Shown piece by piece: positions 21,244 through 33,300 of a stretch of 37,887 nucleotides of DNA; within the stretch, counting starts at the first letter, position 1; every line of letters begins with the position of its first letter. The DNA lies in the NCBI GenBank assembly GCA_014904985.1, contig MU129228.1:1-37887 (forward strand). Reading direction: 5' to 3'. The stretch comes from Hydnum rufescens UP504 (Eukaryota > Basidiomycota > Agaricomycetes > Cantharellales > Hydnaceae). Both the position numbers and the translations under genes were made by a program. The notes under the pieces were generated by a model that saw only the letters and a list, made by a program, of their open reading frames with translations, did not search any database and was not told the DNA's origin.

Positions 21244-21608
21244 TCAAGACAGAAAATGGGTGGTCGTAAGGAAAGGTGGCTGTGGATAGGGTCCCTGTGA
21301 CTCGACCTCCAGCACATCACGGCCCGGTCCAATACCCGTTGAAAACTCTGGTGGTGGCCGTTGTACCGTTTCCGAAGTCGCTTCGTTGTAGGGCTCATAG
21401 GACACCATCAACGAATAGGGGAGCCGAAATTTCGCAGAATAATCCTTCCATTTTGAGACGTAGGTGGGGGGCTCCGATGATGATGCAAACTTCCCCATCA
21501 GGGAGGTGAAAGCGGTGAAAGGCGAATACTGATGAATTGCTCTGAGGAGCCAAGATACCTCCGAGTCATCCTCGGAATCTATCAATACCCTATCAGGTTG
21601 TACATCTA
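21244..21608 (-). other. Conserved reading frame past the stop of kinase D
   Basis: As in copy B, a frame encoding IDSEDDSEV, QYSPFTAFTSL and KWKDYSAKFRLPYSLMVSYE follows the predicted stop. Removing 26 nt (GT at GGTGCG to AG in CTCTAATAG) would join it in frame to the kinase. The match to B is high and the indels are multiples of three. Confidence 0.4.
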
Positions 21609-24011
21609 TTAGAGAATAAGGCCCAACGCACCCTTGAAGTCCCGCCTATCCATCAATTCCCATCGATAACGTTGATAGATCGGGACTCGGTGCAATGAGC
21701 TCAAAGACTTCACCACGATACTCAGTCCATCATCGGCGACCGAGATCAACTTTGCTTCTTCAATCTCAGGAACGCACATAAATCGAACACGCCTCCCCTG
21801 TAAACCAATAACCTAGGTGCATAATCCATTAGAGTACTATCTAGAAAGAGCACGTACAATTCCTTGGTGGACGCCCAAGTTTGTTTGATGGGTACGGTAC
21901 AGGCAGCGCTGTAGAGTGTCGATGATTAAGTCCACTGATGGCCGACTCCATCGGTCATGAGACCAACAGCGTTCTAAGACTTCCAAAACTGAAGGAAACG
22001 TGCCGTCCTTGTTTGCTGGTTTAAAAGGAGGCTGATGACTCCATATAGCACTCAAGATGTGTGCCTCTTTGGCGAGTTGGTGATACGGCTCCTGGTCAAA
22101 CAGGATCTGCAGTGAATGGAGCATTACAAGTTGGACGTTAGACACAAAGCACAGTGTACGAGAAGAATGGATCCCACCGCAATACAGGTGCATGCATAAG
22201 CATATATGTCTGTCTCCACAGTTCTAGTACTTTCTTCCAGAAGCTCAGGGGCCAGAAATCGCAGTGACCCGCCGAAGTTTGATGACGTATGGCCAGTAGG
22301 GTGCCCATCAAGAATAATAGACAGTCCAAAATCACAAATACTCGCTCTTCCTTCCGCGTCGATCAACACATTCGGCTGAGGATATCAGTTGATCAGTAAG
22401 GTACCACCACTCGGGATATTCAACCATACCCCTTTCAGATCGCCATGTATAATTGGAGGGACGTGTTCATGCAAGTATTGTAGCCCCAGGGCGACATCCG
22501 CACACTGTAAAGATCAAGCTCAGTTGGGGATGCACCCCATATTCGAGTGAAGGCACATAGATGCGAACGGACGATAATCTCTCGATTGATGTTTGGATTC
22601 TTCGCTAGAAAGCTCAAGACATTACCGTGAAGGTACGAGATTGAAACGAGACCAGGCCCTTCAGGTTCTTCAGTGTGACCTAACAATCTCACCACGTTCT
22701 CGTGACGCAATTGGGCCCATATTCGCATTTCCACATGCAGACGCTATACATGTCGTGAATGAATTCATGGTGCAATTATTAGATGAAATCACCTTGTGGA
22801 GTTTCCGTTTGAGTGTGACCTCATCCGTATATGAAGCACGAAGGATCTTAATAGCGACCTAGAACATCAGCTGTTAGCACATGCACCGTGTGGGAGCTAC
22901 GAATTGGGAACAATACCTGAAGACCTTGGTCAGGGTCGGGGGAGGCAGAGAGCAAGGAGCCTCTCCAGACTGAGGAGTACCCGCCTGTGGCCATGGGTGT
23001 TGAGCCTAAACGAACAATACGGCCAGTCAAGTCGGGAGTTTCGGGGGGACTGGGCTGGGGATTGGGAAATGGTGAGTTAGCATCTGGGCCTGGTTCCAAA
23101 GGTTCTGTGGAAGGAGCCGTGATCACAACACCTTGCAGAATGGACGTGGCTTCGTCTATTCCGGTGGAAGGCTCTTTAGTAGACACCAGAGTGGGAGGAG
23201 CGGGAGTTGACGATGGATTGGCAGGTTGCACGGGCTGCCTCTCATCGGTTTGGCCAGATAAGGGCTTCCTGATTCGGGATATTGAAGAACGATGTGGATC
23301 GTGTCGGTTGGGGGATTTGAGAGGCTTCGGGGCGAGCACCTTGGAGCGGTTGATTTCGCGACCTTGAGGCAGTTCACCACCGTTCTTCTCAGTGTCAGTC
23401 GCAGGAGCAGGTACTGCACCATTCGCATTCGGCGACTGCAATGGGCGAGGTCGTTGGAGATGTTCCTCCGGTAAGGTTGGTGCTGAGCCAATATGTACAA
23501 TTTCCGGTCCTAGGGTTAAATCGGCTGCTTGAGACGGAGAAGCAGGCTCGTTTTTCCACCTCTCCGGGTCCCTGAGTGAGATCTTTCTCGCGGTAGGGTA
23601 CTGGATAGCAAATTGGCGCTGCGTGTATTCTATAGAGGCCGCGCAGCGTTCGAAACCCTCGAGCCTGCTCTTGAGCCAGCCTGGTGAGGGCAGTTGGAGC
23701 CAAGATCCCCTAAAGCCTTGATGAAGCATTCCGAAGTTGATGAAAGCCCACCACCAAGGGTAGATGAAATCCGCGGGTACTACATTAATATTATTGAAAA
23801 GGTCTATGACGTGACGGAAATTCAGGGTAGCAAATGTGGTGGTCATGGTGTAATCGTAGCGTGGTTCCTGCAAGTTAGAGCGGTTGGCAGAGAATTGGAT
23901 TGTACCCAGGCTGCTATCGGATTGCCTCTCCGCCCGCAAGCAGACAATTGGCACCCTCTGGTTCTGGATGTGGACCCTCATGAGCAGATGCTGCTTGTAC
24001 TGGAAGTTCAT
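21609..24011 (-). CDS. TKL-type protein kinase, copy D (complete, best-preserved copy)
   Basis: Seven exons (24011-22917, 22858-22793, 22743-22573, 22504-22430, 22375-22178, 22106-21858, 21797-21609), all in phase 0 with GT-AG introns of 49-71 nt, give about 680 residues. Residues 1-160 are the unknown N-terminal region (MNFQYKQHLLM, IQNQRVPIVCLRAER, PWWWAFINFGMLHQGF); 160-330 is the Pro/Ser-rich linker. The kinase has the GGYSSVWRG loop, VAIKILRA, VEMRIWAQLRHENVV, HGDLKGPNVLI, DFGLSIILDG, FLAPELLEES, DIYAYA and ERCWSHDRWSRPSV. About 60 residues after it form a conserved C-terminal domain (VRFMCVPEIEEAKLISVADD, VPIYQRYRWELMD). All catalytic residues are present. The HGD catalytic loop is common in fungal TKL kinases. 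No transmembrane helix or signal peptide is visible. Role unknown; a signalling kinase is inferred. Confidence 0.9.
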
Positions 24012-24085
24012 TCAGCTGCCTGGAATGTAAGGGCATGATAAACTATGCCAACCCCGTACAGGTAACACGCGACGTCTCGGACATC

Positions 24086-24099
24086 CCCTGATATAAGGG
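24086..24099 (-). promoter_or_regulatory. TATA-like element of kinase copy D
   Basis: CTTATATCAGGGG on the minus strand, about 80 nt upstream of the ATG, as in A-C. Other conserved upstream blocks follow, such as the AACGGAGAC and TCCTGACTCTGCGTAAGCC stretches. Confidence 0.45.
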
Positions 24100-24361
24100 C
24101 ATGCAGCCTACCAAAGGTCTCCGTTATTATGCCGCTACACGTATTCAACAGGATGGCTTACGCAGAGTCAGGAGAGGTAACCTCCTCATAGAAGTCAGGA
24201 AACTTCCAGACGACTGGAGGGACCGTTTCAGCGATAGCAGCAAAAGAGTCAGGGGCATCAGCGCGGGTTTCAGCGGGAGTCCTTGGAGGGATGAGAACGG
24301 GCAACCTCGCTCTGTCTCGGTGTGCCATCAGGATCAGAAACGCGGGCACCTGAGTCACAGC

Positions 24362-24570
24362 ATTGAATGCTGATAATTGATATTTAAGGTAAGATCCACG
24401 CCGAAGCCACGAGGCTAGAGAACATTGGGATAAGAATTTCGTGTTCATCATTGGCAGGACACGCCAGCCCTACTCAAATCACCAGGGAGTCCTTGACTTT
24501 ATAAAGATAAAGCCTAAGATTTACCTCGAGGGATTCCTCCCAAGATCGACTAAGGTTCGGACTAATATTC
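24362..24570. repeat. 209 bp unit-D-specific insertion
   Basis: The flanking sequences are nearly contiguous in unit A (about 1963-1975). The inserted DNA is AT-richer than the flanks (TTGATATTTAAGG, TTTATAAAGATAAAG) and has no ORF. I saw no clear terminal inverted repeat or target duplication, so it may be a fragment of a larger element or a solo terminus. Confidence 0.45.
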
Positions 24571-24844
24571 ACGTGTCTGGATGATCTATTTACGCCCCCA
24601 TTCAATCCCCATCAGTTTCTTTGGGCGCTTGAAGAGCAGAAATTATCTCTTCTTCATCAGCCCTTGCACCGTGCTTTCCTGAGGATCGAAGGTCAACTCA
24701 AACCTCCTCGCCTCTTCGATGAAAACTTTCAAGGGACTCAAAACCTAAGCCTACGCCCTTGAGTTTTCGTCACCGTCATGGAGAATGCAAGTACATATAC
24801 CCAGACTGCTCCTGAACATGATGTACGCGGACACCCTGTATTGT

Positions 24845-25093
24845 GTGGCAGATAGTGTTGCCGCGATTGACTCAACTGAATTGAGTCAAGTCAAGTCAAG
24901 TCCTGAGTCCTTTTTTTTTCTCGCTAACTATGACACATTGGGGCTTTTTTTTGCCGCAGGATGAAAGAGAAGAGATCCAAATGATAGAAGTCGATAAGTC
25001 TGAGGCAAATAGTGATGTGATGACAGCACTGTGAGGCTTTCTTTTTAAAAGTTCCGAAAAGGACTCGAGTCTTCGGCACCACAAGTGGCAGAT
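24845..25093. mobile_element. 231 bp MITE-like element with 9 bp target duplication
   Basis: GTGGCAGAT at 24845-24853 and again at 25085-25093 flanks 231 bp absent from the homologous site in units A and C. The ends are weak inverted repeats: GTGTTGCCG near the left end and CGGCACCAC near the right. The interior has AGTC repeats (GTCAAGTCAAGTCAAGTC) and a T-run, and no transposase. A 9 bp duplication fits Mutator-like elements best; hAT elements make 8 bp. Unit B carries what looks like this site after excision. Confidence 0.65.
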
Positions 25094-25981
25094 CGCCGCA
25101 AGTTCGGACACATCTTCTCGGCCCGGGCACCGACGCGGTCCCGCATGCCACCGCCTCAAGTCTTCCGACGCTGTTCTCACTGAGCACAAGGACGGTGGAA
25201 CGCGGTTGCTTTTTCATTTTACTTGTGTAGGGAGGCGGATCAGCCCTCCACTCAGAAGACGACCAAGGAAAGAATGAGCTACACTGGCACCTCGCGGCTC
25301 GGAGTTCTGATGTTGGCGGTACGTGTCCTCGCCAGCTATTTAGGTATGAGCAAATGAAGGGAGAGTGGATGAAGAAAACACACCGTGGGAGATCCAAAGT
25401 CCAAACGACGCCCTTGTCCGCTGAATGATAGTGGAATGATGGTGGGGTACGGGAGGGAGTTAAGGCACATGGAATGGGACGGGCATGCGTCCTACAGTTT
25501 CCTGGATTCCCGCAAGGACGAGGCAAATCTGGAGTATGGAGGTGACACAACGGCCAAAACACGCATATATCACGTATGTTTACCTGGACTATTGCATCGA
25601 CAGAGTAAATGAGGCTCATTGGGCGGACACTAAGCTTCGTCCGGCTCACCTTGTAAATTAATTTCACCGTGTTCATATGGTCCGCACGACCTGTATTAAG
25701 AAAATAACCGCCTACCAGGACACGAGGGGGCTTGGCTCGGAAGATGTATTTCCGGTTTAAGAACAGGGTTATACTGGTGCTCGTGAACTGACGAGGCCGT
25801 CAAGTAAGAGCCAAGGTCGAGCCGCCTCTCTCCATACATCTGCATATAGCGTAGCTATACGATTTGCCACGGGCGGTTTTCATCCTCCACTGCGTGGGTG
25901 CATTGGTCATCACGTCGTCTTCGGGGCCGTCACTGAAGAATAGGATGCTATGCCACGATTGAAGGACTCCGTGGGACCACT

Positions 25982-26006
25982 GGGGGGGCGCCGGGGGGGG
26001 GGGGGG
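25982..26006. repeat. G-rich run (7 G, then 14 G)
   Basis: Seven G at 25982-25988 and fourteen at 25993-26006, where unit B has a normal mixed sequence (TAGAGAAGCGCGACGAACG). It could form a G-quadruplex or be a local assembly artefact. Confidence 0.7.
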
Positions 26007-26102
26007 TCGCACATGAACGTGATAAGCATGGCAGTGGTCCCCACGAGGTGTGGCGCGACGCTGTCAAGTCGCCCCGAGGCAAAATGAATTGCTTGCAGAT
26101 AC

Positions 26103-26468
26103 AGCTGATTTCATAAAGATAGACGTGCGATTTTCAACGATAACATCAAGTTTTGTATCCGATCAAGATTTGCGATGGAGTGGCACCCCTATTGGGGTCC
26201 CATTTTCGCTTGTTCCCGTCTCCACGTGACATGTCGCAACATCCCAGTCGTTCAGAAGGGGCCTCTGGTCATTATGAATGAGTCTCTCAGCACACAACAA
26301 ATTGCTGAGGCACCAAATCAGTCAACAGACAGTCCAAAGAGTCAGAAACTTAGGTTTATCTGTTGGAAGGTGAGTTGGCTTGCGGGACGGGGTCCTGGGC
26401 ACAAATTATTTCGGACCCAAATGATCTGTGGTCAAAAAAATTTTATGTCAATCTTTATGAAATCAGCT
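26103..26468. mobile_element. 366 bp MITE-like element
   Basis: The two ends are perfect inverted repeats of AGCTGATTTCATAAAGAT (26103-26120 and the complement ending at 26468). The segment is absent from the homologous position in unit B (between GGATAT and GTACGATGCC at about 12480). No ORF with a known family is present. A clear target duplication is not visible: the left flank ends TAC and the right flank starts GTAAGTAC. The KDZ element inserted directly beside its right end. Confidence 0.7.
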
Positions 26469-26476
26469 GTAAGTAC

Positions 26477-26782
26477 CACCTATTCATCATATCACCTGAC
26501 TGTAATATGACGGAAGAACATCATGTGTATTACATGTGTATTAGCACTGTTTTCCTTTCTGCAGTGCTCTGCCAGAAATTTGTTGTACTGCCCAGATTTG
26601 ACCTGTCAGATAAGCCGTGCGGAGCATGGAAGAAAAAAAAAATAGCCCTATTGCCGAAACTCGTTTTCTATATGATGTAAGCAAGCACAGCCATGTTGAC
26701 GTTGAGTCCTGCGTTGACATCATTGGCCACATTCTCGACACTGCTCTTCGTTGTTGCCTCAATTTTTTGCCATTTCTCTCGA
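26477..26782 (+). repeat. KDZ left terminal inverted repeat
   Basis: About 306 bp, inverted relative to 33886-34193. The outer 210 bp match at about 94 percent by eye, with mostly transitions; the inner third is more divergent. A short ORF here (MRS.EEKKN.P) has a counterpart in the other arm and reflects the repeat, not a gene. Confidence 0.9.
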
Positions 26783-26916
26783 AACTACTGTCTTTCATAG
26801 CAAGGCATCAATGGCTTCAATTGAGAGCATCCAATAAGGCACAACAAGTATATTGAAGGTCAAGTGCATTTAAACTCAACAACATGGGAATTACTAGTGG
26901 ACAGGGACATAGGAAA

Positions 26917-29900
26917 CTAGGAACTCAAACTTGTCGAAGCCGCCTTTGTCTCCTTTGCTAATTGTGCCTTGGCCCTTCGTTTTATGGCAGCGTGAGCCTT
27001 TGCTGCCGCCTTTGCCATGGCTAATTTCTCGAGTTCTTCTGGGGTCCTCGGTGCTGGGGGTTTCATGGCCCTCATTGCCTTTGGCATTGAAACTGCCTTA
27101 TTCATACTGTGGGGGGCCTTCATGGGTGTAGTGCCATTTTGAGCTTGTTTTGCTGTTCCGCTTGTCACATTTGTTCCTTTCCGCTTTTTGGGATTCGTCA
27201 CATTGTCATTGCATACCCTATAGGATGAATCAGTGGAAGATATCTTTGAGAGGTGGCATACACACTCGAGATTCACAGGGCGTGGCATGACACCTGTGGG
27301 CGGCGCAGGTGGCACAACCATGGATTGTGTTGTGGGAACTGATCCCCCGCCACCAATATTCCCCAAATCCACCCCGGCTGGGGCTGGGGGAGCCGGAGGA
27401 GTGGGGTTAGTGGGTTCTGATGCTGCTAGGAGTGCATCACATCACATATCCCACTGCTCCTCAGTGAGAGTAACCCAGATGATCTTCCCTGTTTCGAATA
27501 GTCGCTTTATATGCTCGAGCCTTATCTTGGATGCGAGGTGAAGAGGTGTTATACAATCAGGGTAGCCACTAAGCTCGACCCCATACTTGCATACGATATT
27601 CTTCTCATATGCTTCATATGACATTTTTGCAGTAGGATTGTCAAGAAATTCGCCTAAGTGTGGAAAGGAATCAAGATGCAGCAGATGGATTTATATGACT
27701 GAGAGCATACGTAGGGTGTCACGATGGAGATTCCCCACCTCACGCTTCAGTACAGGTAGCGTTGCTGACATGGCTTTTGTAAGGCCTAGAAAAACACATT
27801 AGCCTGAGGGCATAATCTTATGTTTAAACATACCCTTCGTGCTTGTTACACAGAATATATCCTGGTGTTGGGCGCTCATAACCAAATCAACATTTGCAAG
27901 TGTTGACCAATAATACGCCGCTTTGGGGGTGGCATGCACATAGGGATCAAATGCGTCCTCAAGCTTTCCTCGTGTCATAATGAACAAGCCTTCAGCACCA
28001 CATCGTTCATTTAACTCATCAAGCTAGTGTGTACTGTAGTGTAAGACCATGCAAATGTACCAAAAAAATCATGACATACCGTGGTAGAGACGTGTTGCTG
28101 AAAAGCTGACATATCACCAAAATCGGCCTTGCGATGGTCAAGCGTTGGGCGCTTGAGAATGGCAGCTATGGAGTGATAGGAAAGAAGACCATCTTTCAGT
28201 GTCTGGGCTCTGGTAGAGTCCTCGTCGTCTGCAATATCAACCCATTCAAGGCCATCATTACGAATGTCGTCCACAAGCTCCAAGAACTCAGTCGAGTAAT
28301 GTCCTGTTTCGAGTGATGCATCTATTCCCTTACAACATTAGACAGGCATTCGAGAGGCCACTGAAAGAGGTAGTAGATGCCACTTGCTACAGACCTTTTG
28401 CAATTTTCTCAGCATGACGAAAAGCATTGGGGGCTGAGACTGCCCTTGTCTGAGAGTCCTTCTTAAATCCATGGTATAAGGCACGCCGGATACGGTCCAG
28501 ACTTTTATGGGGGAATGCTTCATGTATGGCGCTTGCTTGTGTTTTGACATAGGTGTTGACCTCAAGTATTTGGCGCATGTACTCCTCATTTGATGCTTTG
28601 CGACGTTTGTTTGCTGCTGAGCAACGTTCACCAATGATGGGAGGGGCAGCCTCCACACTTTCTGGTAACACATTAGAGGTCATGTCAGTGTACGAGCACA
28701 AGCCCCCAACAAAACAAACCACAACAAATAGGTGCTGTGATCATTCACAAAAAAAAAGTAATGATCGGGGCATAGCCCTACAGTTATACAGAGGCATAGT
28801 AGATTTTGTCGTCATTTTACTTTGTGACGACACCAACAAGGATTTTGCTTAACACTGCACCTTCATTTATTGAGATCCCCAGGAGATTCGCTATAGCGCT
28901 ACTCCATGTATCTTCTGGACCACAGAGAATTGTCAATAGGTGGATTGTCTCCAAGTTATCCAGCCTCCGGCCACACAATTTAACGATTACAATGGTTGCA
29001 GCTCCACCCAAGGTGCGAAACCAATTGTGGACAGGGTCAGATAACGTTGAGGATGTATATGAAGAAGTGGCCGTTGATGTAGATGAGGAGGATGAGGCCA
29101 GAGAAGCCAGGGTGCTGAATCGCAGGTTTGGTGGTGTGAGTTGCAATGTGGACAAGGGCATAGGGGATGGAGAGGGGGATGCGGGTGGAAGCTGCAGTAT
29201 ATGACTCTGGGCTGTCTCAGGGGTGCGTCCGATCTCGGTGGCGGTGTGCAAAGACTCAGGGCCAGCAGCAGTTGGGCATGGGGACTCAGGACGATTAGCG
29301 ATCGATCCCAAGGACATGTCCGACCCCACCCGATGTGTTGCAAGAACCGGTCCCAATGCCACAGGGGCGCATCCGATCTCAGTGGTGGTGTGCAAGGGCT
29401 CAGGGCCAGCAGCAGTTGGGTGTGGGGACTCATCGCGACGATCAGTCACAGAGCATGAGGTCTCAGGATGATTAGCAATCAATCCCAAGGACACCCCCGA
29501 CCCCACCCAATGTGTCGCAAGAACCGGTCCCAATGCCGCAGGGGTTATATGGTATCGGAGTCGTGAATGGGTTGCTGGGGCTCTTGCCGTTACCATTTCT
29601 AGCGACACAGTACCCAGTGGCTGTGTAGCAGATTGCGTAAGGGGCACAGATGGGCCATCCATGGTACTTTGCACCACTGGAACAGACCCTGTATGTGGCA
29701 TCTACATGGACAGGGAGATCAGGATGAAAGATGACACAAAAAAACAATGGGACACACTATGTGCCAGATAATGTCTTCGGAGATTCGTTGGATCTCGTCC
29801 TTAAGATCACCTATCCTGACAGGCTGGTCATATACCTTCTTGGAGCCATCTATTTGATGAAGAATTTCTCATTGACAGTCAGCCAACAGCCCTTCATACA

Positions 29901-30195
29901 GATAGAGGGATCATGATGACTCACTTCGCTGATGCTCAAGGTAGATGATGTGGAGAAACTCATCGGACAGTGGGGTGCTACGAAAGTAGGCCATCTGGCG
30001 ACTAGTAACTGTAATTTGACAGGCAGCCTCTGCGGTCTTGATTGCATTGGCAAATATACTCCTTGACAGTTCCTGTCTGAAATACTCCCCAATGAGAGGC
30101 TCCAACAACACTACAAGGGTATATGATGATGTTATATTGAGACATTGGATGATAAGCTTACAAGTAGCACCCCGGAGGCGATGGTTGTTGGACTG
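26917..30195 (-). pseudogene. KDZ-associated accessory protein gene (mildly decayed)
   Basis: I recognise this as the large second protein often next to KDZ transposases in basidiomycetes; its function is not known. In order: MSQSNNHRLRGAT, intron, LLLEPLIGEYFRQELSRS, a block with WLTVNEKFFI and DQPVRIGDLKDEIQRISED, a Pro/Ser/Thr-rich region with a tandem repeat (29701-29000), a helical block RRALYHGFKKDSQTRAVSAPNAF (shown partly; about 28480-28400), FLELVDDIRNDGLEWVD, LFIMTRGKLEDAF, KMSYEAYEKNIVCKYGVEL, VTLTEEQW, and a basic Ala/Lys-rich C-terminus (KAHAAIKRRAKAQLAKE). Introns of 50-75 nt with good junctions link the blocks, for example a 57 nt one near 27690. Lesions: a frameshift near 29853 and an in-frame TGA at 27444-27442. 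Confidence 0.65.
29215..29545. repeat. Two-copy tandem repeat inside the KDZ accessory gene
   Basis: Two imperfect copies, about 145 and 175 bp, encode repeated ALGPVLATHxVGS ... TAAGPExLHTxTEIG segments on the minus strand. The right copy has an extra stretch of about 30 bp (SCSVTDRR region). The length changes keep the frame open, which supports this being coding sequence with a repeat expansion in a disordered region. Confidence 0.8.
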
Positions 30196-30399
30196 TGACA
30201 TCAGCCGTTGGAATGATAACGAGGAATACAAACTCGGAGTAAGCCGTGAGAAATCGAGCCTAAATGGTGTGTGCCCAACTGATAGATATATGACAAAGAC
30301 CAGAATTCTCCATAATGCTCTGAGTGGCTCAAATATGTATAAGAAATAGACTAGAACTATTGGGGAATATCCCCTTGACTCAGAATCCACTGTATATAT

Positions 30400-33300
30400 T
30401 TACTGGACTCGATCTAATGCTGCAACAAGCTTATCTACTGCCCCCTCAAAAATCTCTTGATTTTCTTCATCATCCTCATCCTCTTCATAAGATGACACAC
30501 CTACTTCCATAGTATCATGCAGGATTTGAGAGGGGCTGTGCTCACCCTCACTGCCTGTATTTGTGGCCCCGCATTCCTCTGCTCCCCGTAACAAACAGAA
30601 CCCAGGAAGAGATTCCAACTGAGTGAGTCGTTGGCGCATCTGATGGAATGTCCTTGTACGGAATTCCACAAATTGGATCATAAGTTCCACAATTGGCTGA
30701 TCTGAGGAGTGCTGAAGTGTCGTGACTAGGTGGACCTCTTCATCCCGCATGTAAGTCCAAAGGCAGCGAAGTTGCAGACCAACTGTTACAAGCTCTTCCT
30801 TTGCTCACTCACGCTTGAGCCAAGCACGTGTTGCCTCCCTATTGACTGGACTTGCCCAGTCTCTCGTCCGTACATCCCCACGACCTCGGAGGATATGGAC
30901 ATCAGCCACAAAATCAAGGCTAGTGACTTCTGCCCATGTGAGATGAGGCCTGGGGGGAATCATCTCAGTAGCCAGTTTGTTATATTTCTCCAGATTACTG
31001 GCCAGTGTAGTGCTGCGTCGGCTGAGGGCTTTCATAATCTGCTCACGAGCTTTGTAATCTATTGGCCAGATATTATTAACGATATGTAGAATAAAGGAGA
31101 GGTGGGTAAACTTACTGGTCCCAGGGAGGGCTACTTTCTCAAGCTCCAATGCACGTGATATTCCCCCACGCTCAATCTCATCCAAGAGGCGGTTTGCATC
31201 ACGATCATTTCGTAACTTGGATGCCGCAATCCAATCCACAGACACAGGAGTCCACCTTGTTTCTGGATTAAAGCATCCTTCACATTCGAGATGTACAACA
31301 CGCTGAAATGCATTGTCTTGCAATTCGAATGCATGATAACGCTCAGCTTCACATTTCAATGTATTGGATGCATCGGCATTGTATCCATGTTGATTATGAA
31401 TTGTCGTAGGTGTAGATAGAACCATGGCACTTGAGAGAGTCGATATAGTGGATCTAAATCATTCTTATCAGGATTCGACAGATTATGATTCATTCTACAG
31501 TTTTGAACTGACTCAGCAGCATAGTAACATTCAAGGGCATCAAGATATTCAATACCCAACCTCTCAAGAGGGGGCTCTGCTGCCAGGGCCTTGAGATATG
31601 CCTTTTCAGATTCAAGAAAACCTGGACAGCGAGAATCGGCATCCAGAAAGCATGGAGCCTTGGCCAGACGTTCCAGTGTCCTTTCAGATTCTCTTAATGT
31701 TGTAATCGCCACCTTATATTTCGTTGTGAGATGTGTGGCTGATTTAGAGGCAATGTTATTTCCTTGGCAAGTGGCAGTGAAATATATACGCACGGAGAGC
31801 AAGGAATTTCTCTTCATCCCATCTCTGGAAATGCATATCTATGCGAAGGCCTCGGTGATATGCAGAGGAATGCCACGTCACAATGGCAACTGCATTTGAG
31901 GCCGAAAAGCACTGTTCACATTCTTCAAGTGGCTCGAGTCCAGCACCATCCTTCATGCCAATAATATGCGAGAGCTGGCAGGTGCGGTGATGTGCAGCCC
32001 CATGGAAAGCACCAGTGGCAACTTGGAAATTATTGTCCTGGACCAGAGACCCCAGAGATGACTTCCTCAGTGTCGCAAGGAAGGAGCATGCAATGTCATA
32101 GCCAAACATAACGTCTGATCCAAACGTCGTAATTAATTTATGTACACATGCTAGGGGATTTTTCATACTACTGCATGAGTCAGTACTCTTGAGTGGACAC
32201 ACTGAAAAGATATCGCACTTACAGCTCACCACTTTTGATCATGTCTGTGAAGATTTGGACAATCCCATGCTGGCAAACAACAGCATATATGCCGGTCTCG
32301 TCAAGTGCTGTCGACAATTGTTTTTCCGAAGACCAAGCATTCTCCCATCCCATACACTGATCAGGAATATCGGAACCATCCCCCGAAATATCCTAGGTCC
32401 ATTCTTATATCAGTAAGGTCAGATCCTATTAGTCCTGCAGTTCGTACTTACCTCTCTGTTCTTCCGATATTTGACTTCATCCTTGAATTGATCGACATAT
32501 TCCCAGGAAAGACGATAATCACTCTCAAAGGTATGGCAGTCAACCTCATGGTGGTGGGCGAGTCTTGAGAGCGACGAATTTCCATCACTGGTGACAAAAA
32601 GGCTGATCTTTCGTTGAGGTTCGTCCTTGAGCTGTCAAATAATTATCAGTTCCACATGTAATCAACAGATTACAGAGGGATTGACCTTGAGGTGGCAGCA
32701 GGGACAAGAGTGACGCAGTCGGTAATCGGGTGCATCATGTCCCAGCGCTACCTTGATAATTGACATGCTGCCTTCGTAAATCTGATAGTAAATGTCAAAT
32801 GTTAGGCTGATCTGTGTACGCAGATATATTCGGTATGGCACCTGTAAATGAGCAATAAGAAAATGATCTGTTGAAATAGGACATTATGGCAAACCCGTAG
32901 CATGTGGCACACCAAGCGCGTGAAACTCTGCACACTGTATGATGACATAGTGCGTTGGAGACCATGAAATAGTTCGATTGTTCGCACCAAGAATGCAATA
33001 GTTGGCATAATAGGGGATGGGGAAATATAGCCAGCGTGCATAAGTGATACCGCAGGAAACGTGTCACCAGGCAACACCGGAATGCGGCCTCGACGTTCAC
33101 CATCTGGTCTAATGCATTAGCACAATCTATGCATTAATAATCCGATGACGCACCATGTATATCAACCAACATGATCAATAGAGAGGGCTTGCCCTCGCCG
33201 TCATCAGAGTTGTGGAAGGGATAAGACATTGGATTTGAATTTTTGTATTCTAAGAAAGCATTGCGCATTGTGGTTATCTGTGGGGCCCACCCCTCCTGGT

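Larger units (their letters stand above)
24101..26102. other. Duplicated 5' flank and spacer, unit D
   Basis: It aligns with 11208-12490. Differences are two unit-D insertions: 209 bp at 24362-24570 (between GAGTCACAGC and ACGTGTCTGG, which are nearly adjacent in unit A) and a 231 bp element at 24854-25084. A damaged version of the conserved minus frame is at about 25090-25290. A G-rich run is at 25982-26006. No intact gene is supported. Confidence 0.6.

Noticed and set aside
24924..25676. 250-codon minus-strand ORF in unit D spacer
   Set aside because: It runs through the 231 bp MITE, and the equivalent region in other units is closed, so it is not a gene as a whole.
26175..26510. 111-codon plus-strand ORF over the MITE and KDZ left end
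   Set aside because: It crosses the boundary of two mobile elements, and nothing in it matches a known family.
28817..29204. Plus-strand ORF with acidic stretch (DVDEEDEAREAR)
   Set aside because: Antisense to the Ser/Thr-rich region of the accessory gene, whose splice-linked frame is better supported.
32795..33103. Cys-rich 102-codon ORF (MVNVEAAFRCCLV) as a separate protein
   Set aside because: It is the wrong frame of a transposase exon; using the acceptor ending ACCAG gives the conserved LMHAGYISPSP frame.
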